Notes: generated by a model from the sequence alone, not told the origin. DNA of 64,000 bases from an uncultured Treponema sp. (GCA_947165895.1 CAMVCB010000006.1:248001-312000), one strand, 5' to 3'; counted from the first letter of the stretch, positions 1-9,483 are shown. A program made the numbers and translations.

Positions 1-1152
1 TTTAATCAGAATACAGTTGAAGACAAAACTTCTTCTCAGACTGAAAAAAAAGCAGAAAGTGATTCCATGCTGCAGATTCAGTCTTCCAAAATGGGAGGTC
101 TTGTAAATCAGCAGGAAGAAATGATTGCCCGTTCTTATATCATCATGAATCAGGTTGAGCTGTTGAAGTCTGCCGTCCGCGAAGGAGACATGCGTTCTGC
201 CCGCGAATCCTTTAATCAGCTGGCCCTGGACGCAAAAAATCTTCAGAACTCGCTTATGATTTCACATGACGAACTTTTAAGCTGCATCCACGATGATGTA
301 TTTTTGCAGAATCACAAGGATTTTCACGGATTTTTTGTACTTGCAAACGGGCGCAAATATCTTATTCCTTCGGAATTTGTCGTGGATGTTGTTACCGGAA
401 GTGCCCTCGATTATGAAGAAAAAATGAATCAGCGCTATCTGATTTATATTCAGGAAAATGAATCGGGAACCGAGCAGATTCGCGAAGAAATTCCTGTTTA
501 TGCACTTTCATCACTTTTGCCGGGCTCTCCTGTCAAAGAACACGCGGTGCTTGATTCAATCATAATTGTAAATTATCAGTCCCATAAAATCGGAATTATT
601 GTTGATAAAATGCAGAAGTTTGTTTCCCTTATCAGAAAGCCCATGCCGCCTGCCTTTGTCAATTTCCCGATTTTAAAAGGTCTTGCCTTTGACGAAAAAT
701 ACGACATGATTCCAATTCTGTACGTGCCGGAAATCATGAAAAAATTCCGAGCAATGAGGCCTTATGAGGTTAAGGTTTTTGAAGCTCATGCCAAAAAGCG
801 AATAGAACGCATTCTTGTAGTTGAAGATTCCGAAATCACCCGTCTTATTGAAAAAACAATTCTTGAAAATAACGGCTATCATGTAGAAATTGCCTGTGAC
901 GGTATTGAGGCCATGTCAAAAATCAAGGAAACCCAGTTTGATTTGATTTTGTGTGATGATGACATGCCGCGAATGAAGGGTGAAATTTTTCTTGATAACC
1001 TGCGCCGCATGGAAAATTATGTAAATATTCCGGTAATTGCGGTTTCGAATACGAATATTCCAAAGTCGGATGCTTTTATAAGCAAAGCTGACTTTAAACG
1101 CGATACTTTGATAGAAAAAATCAGGGAATTTTTTGATGGGGAAGTAAAATGA
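1..1152 (+). CDS. CheW-receiver chemotaxis hybrid (CheV-like or CheA C-terminus), 5' partial
   Basis: Reading frame 1 is open from the first base of the window through the listed ATG at 67, so the true start probably lies upstream and this is a 3' part of a gene. After a helical segment, residues about 80-235 (from the ATG at 67) look like a CheW coupling domain. The last 120 residues are a receiver domain: ILVVEDSEITR holds the acidic pocket, LILCDDDMPRMKG the phospho-accepting Asp, and a late Lys (ISKAD) completes the set. CheW domains dock to CheA and chemoreceptors, and the receiver would be phosphorylated by CheA, as in CheV adaptation proteins. The stop overlaps the start of the cyclase gene (ATGA), so the two are translationally coupled. 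Without the missing 5' part I cannot exclude the C-terminal end of a large hybrid CheA. Confidence 0.75.
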   Translation, partial: FNQNTVEDKTSSQTEKKAESDSMLQIQSSKMGGLVNQQEEMIARSYIIMNQVELLKSAVREGDMRSARESFNQLALDAKNLQNSLMISHDELLSCIHDDVFLQNHKDFHGFFVLANGRKYLIPSEFVVDVVTGSALDYEEKMNQRYLIYIQENESGTEQIREEIPVYALSSLLPGSPVKEHAVLDSIIIVNYQSHKIGIIVDKMQKFVSLIRKPMPPAFVNFPILKGLAFDEKYDMIPILYVPEIMKKFRAMRPYEVKVFEAHAKKRIERILVVEDSEITRLIEKTILENNGYHVEIACDGIEAMSKIKETQFDLILCDDDMPRMKGEIFLDNLRRMENYVNIPVIAVSNTNIPKSDAFISKADFKRDTLIEKIREFFDGEVK

Positions 1153-2927
1153 GTAAGAGGATATTAATTTTAGAGCCTTCTATAACCTTGCAGGAGGTTT
1201 TTAAGGAAAAAACAAAAAAATCAGAGCTGGAGCTTTCCTTTGATACAAACGGAATCAGAATGCTGGTTACCCTTTATAATATGCTTCCCGATGCAGTTTT
1301 GATTAATGCAAGGAATATGAATCCTTCCTGCGTTGAACTCTGCCGCCTTATCAAAAGCCTTGCCCGTTTTAAAAATATTCCGCTTGGCGTTTATGTAACA
1401 AGTGATTTTGTCTTTCCTGCTGAGTTTAAGACCACCTGCGGCGCTGATATGTTCATAATCTTCAAGCCTGATGAAATACTTTTGAATCTTGAAGAACTTT
1501 GTGCCAAAAAAGATACAAAGCTTGCCATGCCGGAAAAATACGACAGCATTAAAAACGGAAGTTTTCAGAAAATCTTTTTTATGTTTGAGCATCTTGAAGC
1601 CTTTTCCGAAATTATTGAAAAGCTTTTGAATCTTGTTGCCGAAGTCTGCGAAATCCCGGCTGCCGCAATATTTGTAAATGTTGATGACGGTGTGGAAGGC
1701 TTTTATATCTGCGGAAACAATTTTAAGCCTGAGGAAAGTGATAATTTTATTAAGGTCTGCGTAAATGACTATGAAAAGCTTTTTCCAAACCTTAATATGA
1801 CTGGCTTTACGCCAAGAAAGCTCCGTAACGAAATCGAGCTTGAAAAATACCATTCTGACATTATCCCGCTTTCCGCCTATGAGTTTTTTGAGTTTAAAAA
1901 TTCCCGGATGAAATCTTTTGGCAGTCTGCATGTTGTTCGTGAAGGGGCTTTTACCTCCAAACAGCAGGATATTTTTTCTTATCTTGTTAAGGAAGCGGCT
2001 CTGCTTCTGGAAACAGCCCTGCGTATGAAAAAGAAGATTAAGTTTGAGCGCAACATCCGTAAGGCCTTCAGCCGTTTTGTTCCCGAGCAGATTATTGATG
2101 AGCTTGTCGATGAGCAGGAAAACGAAAAAAAGACTAAAATTGGAGAAAAGCGTGACGTTGCAATTCTTTTCAGTGATATCCGCTCCTTTACAAATATAAG
2201 CGAGCATAACAAGCCGGAAGTAATCGTAGGATTTTTGAACCGCTATTTTACGATTATGACTACAATTATAAAAAAACATGGCGGTACTGTTGATAAATTT
2301 ATAGGGGATGCAATCATGGCGGTTTTTGGAGCTCCTATCAGTTATGAAGACAATGCCCGCCGCGCTGTTGCCGCCGCTTATGAAATGAAGGAAGCCCTTG
2401 CATCTGTTCCTCTTGAAGATCTTGTGCTTCCTGACGGCATGATTTTTGATACGGGAATCGGCATTCACTATGGAGATGTAATTGTTGGTTCCATAGGTTC
2501 TGATGATAAAACTGATTATTCTGTAATCGGTGACAACGTAAACCTTGCAAGCCGTCTTGAAGGTCTTACTAAAAAATACGGCGCAAAAATTCTTGTAAGC
2601 GGCTCTGTAAAAAATGAAGTTAAAGCTGAGGAATTTATTTTCCGCCATCTTGACGACGTAAAAGTTAAGGGTAAGGCAAAAGCTGTTCCGATTTTTGCCC
2701 TTGACCGTGACATTTGTGAATATTCTGCTGATTACCGGGATGCTTATGAAAAGGGCTTTGCCCTCTATCACAAGGGAGTGTGGAGTCTTGCCCGCGAATA
2801 TTTTGAAAAGGCTCTGGAAGCCTGTCCTCAGGATAAGGCAACAAAGCTTATGCTGGCCCGCTGTGAGGATTTTATAAAAAATCCACCGCAAAACTGGGAC
2901 GGCGCCATAGCTTTTAATGAAAAATAA
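1149..2927 (+). CDS. Class III adenylate/guanylate cyclase with pseudo-receiver and GAF-like N-terminus
   Basis: Cytoplasmic 592-residue protein. Residues 1-120 have a receiver-like fold (ILILEPS opening), but the expected phospho-Asp position reads LINARN, so it is probably a pseudo-receiver. Residues about 135-290 look like a GAF sensor. A coiled linker leads to the cyclase homology domain (about 330-520) with both metal-binding aspartates (ILFSDIRSFT and KFIGDAIMAVFG) and TDYSVIGDNVNLASRLE, whose Asp fits ATP rather than GTP specificity. The last 60 residues resemble a TPR hairpin. The predicted reaction is ATP to cAMP plus pyrophosphate. It overlaps the upstream CheW-receiver gene by 4 bp, so cAMP synthesis is plausibly tied to the chemotaxis phosphorelay (inference). 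The long antisense ORF here is a shadow. Confidence 0.88.
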   Translation: MSKRILILEPSITLQEVFKEKTKKSELELSFDTNGIRMLVTLYNMLPDAVLINARNMNPSCVELCRLIKSLARFKNIPLGVYVTSDFVFPAEFKTTCGADMFIIFKPDEILLNLEELCAKKDTKLAMPEKYDSIKNGSFQKIFFMFEHLEAFSEIIEKLLNLVAEVCEIPAAAIFVNVDDGVEGFYICGNNFKPEESDNFIKVCVNDYEKLFPNLNMTGFTPRKLRNEIELEKYHSDIIPLSAYEFFEFKNSRMKSFGSLHVVREGAFTSKQQDIFSYLVKEAALLLETALRMKKKIKFERNIRKAFSRFVPEQIIDELVDEQENEKKTKIGEKRDVAILFSDIRSFTNISEHNKPEVIVGFLNRYFTIMTTIIKKHGGTVDKFIGDAIMAVFGAPISYEDNARRAVAAAYEMKEALASVPLEDLVLPDGMIFDTGIGIHYGDVIVGSIGSDDKTDYSVIGDNVNLASRLEGLTKKYGAKILVSGSVKNEVKAEEFIFRHLDDVKVKGKAKAVPIFALDRDICEYSADYRDAYEKGFALYHKGVWSLAREYFEKALEACPQDKATKLMLARCEDFIKNPPQNWDGAIAFNEK

Positions 2928-2934
2928 ATGAAAA

Positions 2935-2940
2935 TATAAT
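2935..2940 (+). promoter_or_regulatory. Putative -10 box (TATAAT) close to the OmpA-family start
   Basis: A consensus TATAAT sits 11 bases before the ATG at 2952, with no clear Shine-Dalgarno between. Transcription would start about 5 bases before the ATG. The -35 region (TTTTAA at 17-bp spacing) is weak. Confidence 0.45.
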
Positions 2941-2951
2941 ATACTCTCCCT

Positions 2952-4415
2952 ATGAAAATTAAAAAAATAAGTCTTTTTATACCACTTTCTGTGCTTTTGT
3001 GGTCAGCAGCCTGGTCACAAAGTCAGATTTCCTACAGCGGAAGCCCGACTTACAGCCTTGTTGAGCGCACGGATCTCCTTCGTTATGACAATAATAAGTA
3101 TGTCGGCCTTACCAGCAGGGAAGTTCGTTCTTTTATTACGCCGGTTTCCCAGAACAACGGTTATTTATATGAAGGAAACTTTTTTGTAAACGAAAAAACT
3201 CAGAGGGATTCTTCTTCGGTTGCAGCCGGCATTCACGATTCAATTCTTTCGGTTTTCAGGATTGGAAAGGACGGAGTTTTGACCATGGTGGAAGACCACG
3301 GCTACCCAAGCTTCAGAAGCTTTCCTAGCTATCCGGCTCACCAGATACAGGTGGGAGAACGCTGGCAGGCAAAGGCTGAAAGGGCGGTTGATCCTTTGAA
3401 CAAGGGAATCGTTACAAAAATGCCAATTTACGTGGAATATACTTATGCTGGAGATGAAAGTCTGAACGGGCAGCCTGTTTACCGCATTAATGCCCAGTGG
3501 GCCACCCGCTACGGAATGGGAAGCGGTACTTCCTATATTGACTGGGGCGGGGACAGGGAGCTGCAGAAGGCTGTGGGGACCCATAAGGCTACGATTCTTG
3601 TAAGTAAGGCAAGCGGGGCAGCCCTTGTTGTCCGTGACACCGTAGATGAAACTTTTGTTTATGCAGACGGAAATCAGGTTCACCTTAAGGGAACAATTAA
3701 CCTCTTTACTGAATATCCGCCGGCTGTGGACCGCGACAGACTTCTTCCTGCTCTGCGCCGCTTTGCCATGATTGATGAAGAGGAAGAGAAAAAACTCAGG
3801 TCTGTGTCTGTGCCGGACACTACTGTGGCAGTTCTTGTGGAAAAAGAGCCTGTAAAAAAAGAAGAGCTGCCTTTTGATAATGATATTGCGGCTGAGCCTG
3901 TGGATATTGCGATGGCAGACCTTACTGATGACAGGCAGCTGTCTGAGCCCTACACCGATAATCTGGAGCCGCAGCATCAAAGAGATTTGACTACAGCCTT
4001 CCAGGCAGACCCATTACCTGAACTTCCAAAGAAAAACGAAGCCGCAATCACGGTTGATCAGACTCCGGCAGGCCTCCGCCTTACAATCCTTGATTTGCAG
4101 TTTGAAGCCGACAGTGAGCGCCTTCTTCCGGGTGAAACAAAACGCCTTGATAATATTGCGGCAGTCCTGAAAGAAGCGGGACAATCTCAGTTTTTGATTG
4201 AAGGACATACAGCCCGGGTCGGAAACAGTACTGACGGCGAAATGGAACTTTCCCTGAGCCGAGCCCGCTCTATTGCGGAAGCTCTTGCAAAAAGGGGAAT
4301 CCAGCCGGGACGCTTTATCTGTAAGGGCAGTGGAGGCAATAAGCCGATTGCTGACAACTCCACGGCAGAAGGGCGGGCAAGAAACCGCCGCGTTGAAATT
4401 ACAATTTTGGAATAA
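2952..4415 (+). CDS. Exported OmpA-family protein (peptidoglycan-associating C-terminal domain)
   Basis: 487 residues with a classical Sec signal peptide (about 1-22, ending near AAWSQ). The N-terminal 270 residues form an unassigned, probably beta-rich periplasmic domain. A linker rich in Glu, Pro and Asp follows (about 280-365). Residues about 375-487 are an OmpA/MotB/Pal domain with the core FLIEGHTARVGN, the SLSRARSIAEAL helix and a final ARNRRVEI that normally contacts peptidoglycan. The likely role is attaching an envelope component to the cell wall in the periplasm. The N-terminal strands do not look like a clear eight-stranded barrel, so I do not call it a porin. It is a single gene between the cyclase and the HD hydrolase. 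Confidence 0.8.
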   Translation: MKIKKISLFIPLSVLLWSAAWSQSQISYSGSPTYSLVERTDLLRYDNNKYVGLTSREVRSFITPVSQNNGYLYEGNFFVNEKTQRDSSSVAAGIHDSILSVFRIGKDGVLTMVEDHGYPSFRSFPSYPAHQIQVGERWQAKAERAVDPLNKGIVTKMPIYVEYTYAGDESLNGQPVYRINAQWATRYGMGSGTSYIDWGGDRELQKAVGTHKATILVSKASGAALVVRDTVDETFVYADGNQVHLKGTINLFTEYPPAVDRDRLLPALRRFAMIDEEEEKKLRSVSVPDTTVAVLVEKEPVKKEELPFDNDIAAEPVDIAMADLTDDRQLSEPYTDNLEPQHQRDLTTAFQADPLPELPKKNEAAITVDQTPAGLRLTILDLQFEADSERLLPGETKRLDNIAAVLKEAGQSQFLIEGHTARVGNSTDGEMELSLSRARSIAEALAKRGIQPGRFICKGSGGNKPIADNSTAEGRARNRRVEITILE

Positions 4416-4445
4416 GGATAGAAAATCAAAATAAACAGGAAAATT

Positions 4446-5153
4446 ATGACAGAAGAAGAAAAAGAAACTTTATACACAGAAATTAATGAGCTTTTGGATA
4501 TTTTTAATCAGTTCAGCCCCATTCAGGCAAACGGTTCTTATGTTATTGAATCTGTAAAACCATGTATTTTAGAAATGGCTGATTACATTATAAAAGATAA
4601 AAATGAGTCGGCCGCTCTTTGTGACTGGATGGATTCATCAGATTTCTGGACTGCGCCGGCCAGCACCCGTTTTCACGGAAATTTTAAAGCCGGGCTCAGC
4701 CTTCACACCCTTAAGGTTATTCAGCAGGCTCTGCTTCTGGCTCGTCCTATTCTGGAAAACTTCTGGGCAAGCCCTGATGCAGAAAAATATCCTGTAACTG
4801 CGGAAGATATTTTTGTTGCGGCTCTGGTTCATGATTTTTGTAAAACTGATTTTTACGGCGTTGAATACCGCAATACAAAGGACATCACAGGAAACTGGAT
4901 TAAACAGCCTTTTTATAAATCAAAGGGCGAAAACCGTAATCTTGGCCACGGAAACGAATCTGTTCTTAAGCTTGTCGAAATCATGCCGTCATACATTAAA
5001 AAGCGTCATGTTCTGGAAGCTGTCAGCCGCCACATGGGATTTTCTGATTTGAGTGAATCTGAAAGCTACAACTATTCAAATTTTTTGCAGAATCCTCTGG
5101 TAGTGCTGATTCAGCTTGCTGACGAAACTGCGGCTCAGTGGTATAATTGTTAG
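4446..5153 (+). CDS. HD-domain phosphohydrolase-like protein
   Basis: 235-residue cytoplasmic protein with spaced metal ligands of an HD hydrolase: His77 and His87, the His-Asp pair at 129-130 (LVHDFCK), His168 (LGHGN), His196 (SRHMG) and Asp226 (LADETA). HD proteins hydrolyse phosphodiester or phosphomonoester bonds in nucleotides or RNA ends. The arrangement is reminiscent of the YhaM 3'-5' exoribonuclease HD domain, but there is no OB domain, so the substrate is unknown. AGGA lies 6 bases before the ATG. The gene stands 30 bp after the OmpA-family gene and may be co-transcribed with it. Confidence 0.72.
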   Translation: MTEEEKETLYTEINELLDIFNQFSPIQANGSYVIESVKPCILEMADYIIKDKNESAALCDWMDSSDFWTAPASTRFHGNFKAGLSLHTLKVIQQALLLARPILENFWASPDAEKYPVTAEDIFVAALVHDFCKTDFYGVEYRNTKDITGNWIKQPFYKSKGENRNLGHGNESVLKLVEIMPSYIKKRHVLEAVSRHMGFSDLSESESYNYSNFLQNPLVVLIQLADETAAQWYNC

Positions 5154-5201
5154 GATAGTTTGCGTAATTTCAGGTAAAAACGTTTTGGAGAAAGTTTTAT
5201 A

Positions 5202-8200
5202 ATGAAAATTTTTGGAATTACTAAACATTTAAATAGGGGGGGGCGTGCCAGAATTTTGGCGCTTAGCCTCTTTATTTTGATTCTCAGCGTTTTTTCCTGT
5301 GCAAATGATGCAGTTATAGATGATTTTACAAATCCTGTTATTTCAGATTCAGCAGAAAAGATTATATTTTCGGGCAGCCTGAACATTGAGGGGGCATGTC
5401 CCGGGGCTTTATCAAAAATCAGTAATGAAAGTGAAGTTACAGGGCGTTCTGCTTTTCCTTCCCTAGTAACTTCAGAAACATCAGATGTAAAATATTATAT
5501 AAGTGCCAGAGCTACAGGGCCTGAAGGCATTTCAGAAGAAATAAAAGGCAGTGTTGACCAGACTGCAAAAAGCTATTTAATCGGACTTACAATCGGAAGA
5601 ACTTATACAGTAACTGCAAGCCTTAAAAAGACTTTGGCCGGGGGCCAGCAGGTAACCGTTATGGAAGATGAATGGGAAAACGTGACACCTTCCCGTACAA
5701 ACACAAGCCTGACACATGACTTTATTTTAAAACCTGCGAAAGAAGGAAATGGCAGCATTAAACTTGAAATGACGCTTCCTTCAGGAATAGATTGTCCCAG
5801 TCTGAGCGGTGATGAAATCGAAAGTACAATACAATTTCATGATGACTACACTACAGCAATAGCCACAATTTCTGTAGATGTCATTCCGGCCGGAACATAT
5901 AATATTACAATAAATTTTTACAAGTCTTCTCGCAAATTTCTTTTGTATTCAATTCCTCAGACAATCAATGTTTTTGCAGGAATGGAGACTAACACCTGGC
6001 AGGACGATGGAAGTTCAAATTCCCCGATTTCGGCCGGCAAATTTGTACTTACAGATGAAATTATAAAAAACTATCAGCGTACGATTTTTTATGTCAGCGA
6101 AAAAGATTTTACAGGAAAAGCAATTGAAAACGGACAGACAAGAACTGGAAGCCCTTATGCACCCTTTGCTTCACTTTCTGATGCATTAAATACAATTGCG
6201 AATAATAACAAAGCTGAAGATTACAGAATCTTTATCGGCGGAAGTGTAAGTGGAAAAACACAAATTTCAACATTAATAAAGACTGAAAATGCAAAATCAC
6301 TTATTATCGAAGGATTTACAGGAAACAGCTCAGATTGTCTTGTGGGAGATGGAAGTGGTTCTGTTCTTACTGTAGAAAGTTCAGTTCCCCTTACCATAAA
6401 GAATCTTACAATTACAGGCGGAAGTGCCGAACATGGCGGCGGAATAAATATGACTGCCGGTTCTAACGTAACGCTTGATGCCGGCGCTCTGATTGGAGAA
6501 GATAAGACAAGCCTGCCAGATTCAAGTTCATACGGAAACAAGGCAACAAAAGGTGGCGGCGGTATTTACAATACACAAGGTGCTCTTGTATTAAAGAAAG
6601 GTTCTAAAGTCTGCTATAACTATGAAGGTTCTTCCAGCTACAATGGCGGTGAAGGCGGCGGCGGAATAAAACTTTTTGGCGGAAGTCTTACAATTTACGA
6701 TGGTGCAGTTGTTTCTTATAATAAAACTACCACCCGCGGTGGTGGTGTTGATATAGATAAAGGTTCTTCTAATGCAAGCTTTGTAATGACTGGTGGTGAA
6801 ATAATTCATAATGATTCAACCGGCTGGGGCGGTGGTGTTATGATGCGCACCGTTAATTGCAGCTTTGATTTTAAGAGTGGAAAAATCAGTTATAATGCTG
6901 TTTCTGGTACAAGCAGCGGCTGGGCTCCAAATGGTGGCGGCATTTTTATGGATGGCGGAATCTTTACAATGAGCGGTGATGCCGAAATTTCTTATAACAC
7001 AGCTAACCTATATAATGGTGGTATTAGATTTGTCGGAGAAAGCTGTGAAGTTCATTTAAATGGCGGCGTAATTAAAAATAATAAGGCTTTAGGCGGAGGA
7101 GCCGGTGCTGTCAGCATGGGAGGAAACCCTATAGCATTTACAATGAGCGGTTCAATTTCTATTCCTTTTGATGTTGAAGGAGATTCAGAACATAAAAATG
7201 ATATTGAGCTTGCTGATGGAAAAGTTATAAAAATTACAGGTCCTCTTAGTCGTAAGGATACAAATCCGATTGCAACAATTATGCCTCAATCATATTCACG
7301 AGGTAGAACTCTTGTTGAAGCAGATGGTATAAATGTAACTGACCTTACCCCTTACAAAGATTTCTTTGCTGTTAAAAATACAGACTGGTTAGTAAATCTT
7401 TCTGCTGATAAGAAAAAGCTTGTGCTTGATTCTCCGATTTATGTTGCGGGAAGCAATCATCAAGTCTGCACCGCTGATGGTTCGTATAGCGGCACCGGTG
7501 AAAAATCAGCTCCTTACGCTTCAATTGAACAGGCTATTTATGCAATCAACGATTTGAATAATAACAATGCCCAATACACAATTCTGATTGACGGCGAAAT
7601 TAATAGTTCCCAAATAATTCCGGCCGATGTAAAAGCTTCATATATTACCTTGAAGGGAGCAAGCGGAAATACATTTGATAAAATTAACGCAACTGGTGTA
7701 AGCGCACCTGCGCTTACAATTGCACTTGAATCTGCTTCTAAAGCTGTAGATATCCAGAACCTTACCATTACTGGCGGAAATGCTGTAAATGGCGGCGGTA
7801 TTCTTATTGGAGATTCAGCAGTTGTATTCCTTGGTAATGACCTTATAATAACAGGCAATACCGCCTCTGGTCTTGGTGGCGGAGTATATGCACCAAACGG
7901 AGTAAATGTAAGCGGAAATGTCGAAATTAAAGGGAATACAGATTCTGCTTCTACCCCAAATCCTTCTAACCTTTACCTTCCGTCAGGAAAGAAAGTAAAT
8001 GTTACAGGGGCACTTACAAATGGTAGTAAAAAGGCAAAAATCGGAATATCAACAGCAGATGAGCCGAGCCTTACAAGTAAGGTTACCTTTACTATAGATT
8101 ACGGAAAATATAATTCCAGCGTTGCCCCAGGCACTTACTTCACCGGCGACAAGTGGACAGTAGCCACCGGTAGTGATGACGAAGCCGTACTCGCTGCCAG

Positions 8201-9431
8201 CGGCGGTAACATCACCATCGAGCCGATTTATGAAGATATTACAATCAGTATAGACAAAACTGCTGTATTGAAGAGTGCCGAAGACAAAACTCTGACCTTT
8301 ACGGTAAAAGCTAAAGTAAACGGAAGTGATACTATTCTTGCTATTGGAAATGATACTGAAGCCGGTCAGATCCCTCTTACATACGCAGTTACTTATCACG
8401 GTGAAACTGTCCCAGCATCATTCTACACTGTGGGCACAGGAACAAATGCAAACAAACTTACCCTTGGTGACAATCTGCCTCTTGGAGATTACATGGTAAG
8501 TGTAAGTACTGTCTACAATGGAAAAACATACGGTGGAAATTTCCCTGTGAATATTAATAACGTTATTGTTTACTCTGCTTCTGAAGCTGTTACAGAAATT
8601 GCCAATATGACCGGTGAAAATACAATAAAACTCACGGGCTCAGAACTTACAGGTTTATCAACTGCAATTAAAAAACGATATAGACAGGATAAATCTTTAA
8701 GGATTACTCTTGATTTATCTGACGTTGAAGTTGAATCATTATCTAAATGTTGTAATACAGAATATGGAATTAAATCTATTATACTTCCTTCGTCGTTAAA
8801 AAGTTTCAGGTATGATGAAACGCAATGGGGGGCTGGATACCAAATTGAAGCATATATTATAAGTGATACAAATCAATATTTCAGTACTCAAGACGGCGTT
8901 CTTTATAACAAGAATAAAACAGACTTGATTCTTTATCCAAGAAATAAAGCTGATGAAGAATTTACTTTACCATCAACGGTAACATCGATAAAGGCTTTTG
9001 CTATGTCATCAAGTAAAGTTAAAAAAATTAATGGACTTGCACAGCTAAAATCTATTAGCGAAGGCGCCTTTGAATCTGTCGCTATTGAAGAAGCTGATCT
9101 TTCAGGTCTTACAATTACTGATATAGGAATGGATACACTTCGATCTTGCACAAGTTTAAAAAAAGTAATTCTTTCAAGCACAGTTAGCAGTTTGGGGTTT
9201 AGAGTATTTTATGGATGTTCAAGTTTGACCGAAATTCATTTTAAAAGAACAAGCCCGCCATCATTGTCCAAAGCTGATGGTAATCCGGAGTTTTCAGGTT
9301 GTAACAACAGTCTCAAATTTTATGTTCCTGCAGGCAGTAAATCAAGTTATACAAATTCTACAAATTTTACCAACTCACAATATAATTATTTTGCCGGCAG
9401 TGGTCTTGCGGACAGAATTATTGAAGAATAA
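5202..9431 (+). CDS. Giant lipoprotein with two beta-helix modules and BspA-type leucine-rich repeats
   Basis: 1409 residues. A basic N-terminus and hydrophobic segment end in a lipobox (LSVFSC, Cys33), predicting a lipid-anchored, probably surface-exposed protein. Residues about 45-285 hold two beta-sandwich-like segments. From about 305 to 745 there is a right-handed beta-helix module rich in GGGI-type turns. It opens with GSPYAPFASLSDALNTI, and a second copy opens near 760 with SAPYASIEQAIYAIN and runs to about 1000, so the module is duplicated. An Ig-like stretch (about 1020-1130) is followed by BspA/LRR_5-type repeats to about 1385 (for example CTSLKKVILSSTVSSLG). Similar folds bind polysaccharide or host proteins; the ligand here is unknown. 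A G8 run occupies codons 12-14 and could switch the gene by slippage. GGAG lies 11 bases before the ATG, a long spacing. Confidence 0.8.
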   Translation: MKIFGITKHLNRGGRARILALSLFILILSVFSCANDAVIDDFTNPVISDSAEKIIFSGSLNIEGACPGALSKISNESEVTGRSAFPSLVTSETSDVKYYISARATGPEGISEEIKGSVDQTAKSYLIGLTIGRTYTVTASLKKTLAGGQQVTVMEDEWENVTPSRTNTSLTHDFILKPAKEGNGSIKLEMTLPSGIDCPSLSGDEIESTIQFHDDYTTAIATISVDVIPAGTYNITINFYKSSRKFLLYSIPQTINVFAGMETNTWQDDGSSNSPISAGKFVLTDEIIKNYQRTIFYVSEKDFTGKAIENGQTRTGSPYAPFASLSDALNTIANNNKAEDYRIFIGGSVSGKTQISTLIKTENAKSLIIEGFTGNSSDCLVGDGSGSVLTVESSVPLTIKNLTITGGSAEHGGGINMTAGSNVTLDAGALIGEDKTSLPDSSSYGNKATKGGGGIYNTQGALVLKKGSKVCYNYEGSSSYNGGEGGGGIKLFGGSLTIYDGAVVSYNKTTTRGGGVDIDKGSSNASFVMTGGEIIHNDSTGWGGGVMMRTVNCSFDFKSGKISYNAVSGTSSGWAPNGGGIFMDGGIFTMSGDAEISYNTANLYNGGIRFVGESCEVHLNGGVIKNNKALGGGAGAVSMGGNPIAFTMSGSISIPFDVEGDSEHKNDIELADGKVIKITGPLSRKDTNPIATIMPQSYSRGRTLVEADGINVTDLTPYKDFFAVKNTDWLVNLSADKKKLVLDSPIYVAGSNHQVCTADGSYSGTGEKSAPYASIEQAIYAINDLNNNNAQYTILIDGEINSSQIIPADVKASYITLKGASGNTFDKINATGVSAPALTIALESASKAVDIQNLTITGGNAVNGGGILIGDSAVVFLGNDLIITGNTASGLGGGVYAPNGVNVSGNVEIKGNTDSASTPNPSNLYLPSGKKVNVTGALTNGSKKAKIGISTADEPSLTSKVTFTIDYGKYNSSVAPGTYFTGDKWTVATGSDDEAVLAASGGNITIEPIYEDITISIDKTAVLKSAEDKTLTFTVKAKVNGSDTILAIGNDTEAGQIPLTYAVTYHGETVPASFYTVGTGTNANKLTLGDNLPLGDYMVSVSTVYNGKTYGGNFPVNINNVIVYSASEAVTEIANMTGENTIKLTGSELTGLSTAIKKRYRQDKSLRITLDLSDVEVESLSKCCNTEYGIKSIILPSSLKSFRYDETQWGAGYQIEAYIISDTNQYFSTQDGVLYNKNKTDLILYPRNKADEEFTLPSTVTSIKAFAMSSSKVKKINGLAQLKSISEGAFESVAIEEADLSGLTITDIGMDTLRSCTSLKKVILSSTVSSLGFRVFYGCSSLTEIHFKRTSPPSLSKADGNPEFSGCNNSLKFYVPAGSKSSYTNSTNFTNSQYNYFAGSGLADRIIEE
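5236..5243 (+). repeat. G8 homopolymer in codons 12-14 of the giant lipoprotein gene
   Basis: Eight consecutive G residues interrupt the coding start just before the hydrophobic part of the signal peptide. A one-base slip would frameshift the gene before the lipobox. Poly-G tracts are known phase-variation elements in Treponema pallidum. Confidence 0.85.
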
Positions 9432-9450
9432 AAATCTTATTGTACCAGGC

Positions 9451-9483
9451 AAAAAAATACCCGACCACAATCAGTGGCCGGGT
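9451..9483 (-). terminator. Rho-independent terminator between convergent genes
   Basis: A 10-bp stem (ACCCGACCAC against GTGGCCGGGT, one G-U pair, 5-base loop AATCA) is followed on the minus strand by TATTTTTTT, giving a good terminator for the decayed minus-strand gene. The same hairpin may also stop readthrough from the plus-strand lipoprotein gene. Confidence 0.75.

Noticed and set aside
1221-2891. 556-codon minus-strand ORF
   Set aside because: It lies wholly antisense to a convincing adenylate cyclase with intact motifs; its translation is low in Gly, rich in Lys/Phe/Asn and shows no domain. It is a shadow.
5142-5147. TATAAT as promoter of the giant lipoprotein gene
   Set aside because: It lies in the end of the HD gene with TTGCTG at 20-bp spacing, too long to claim; kept only as a possibility.
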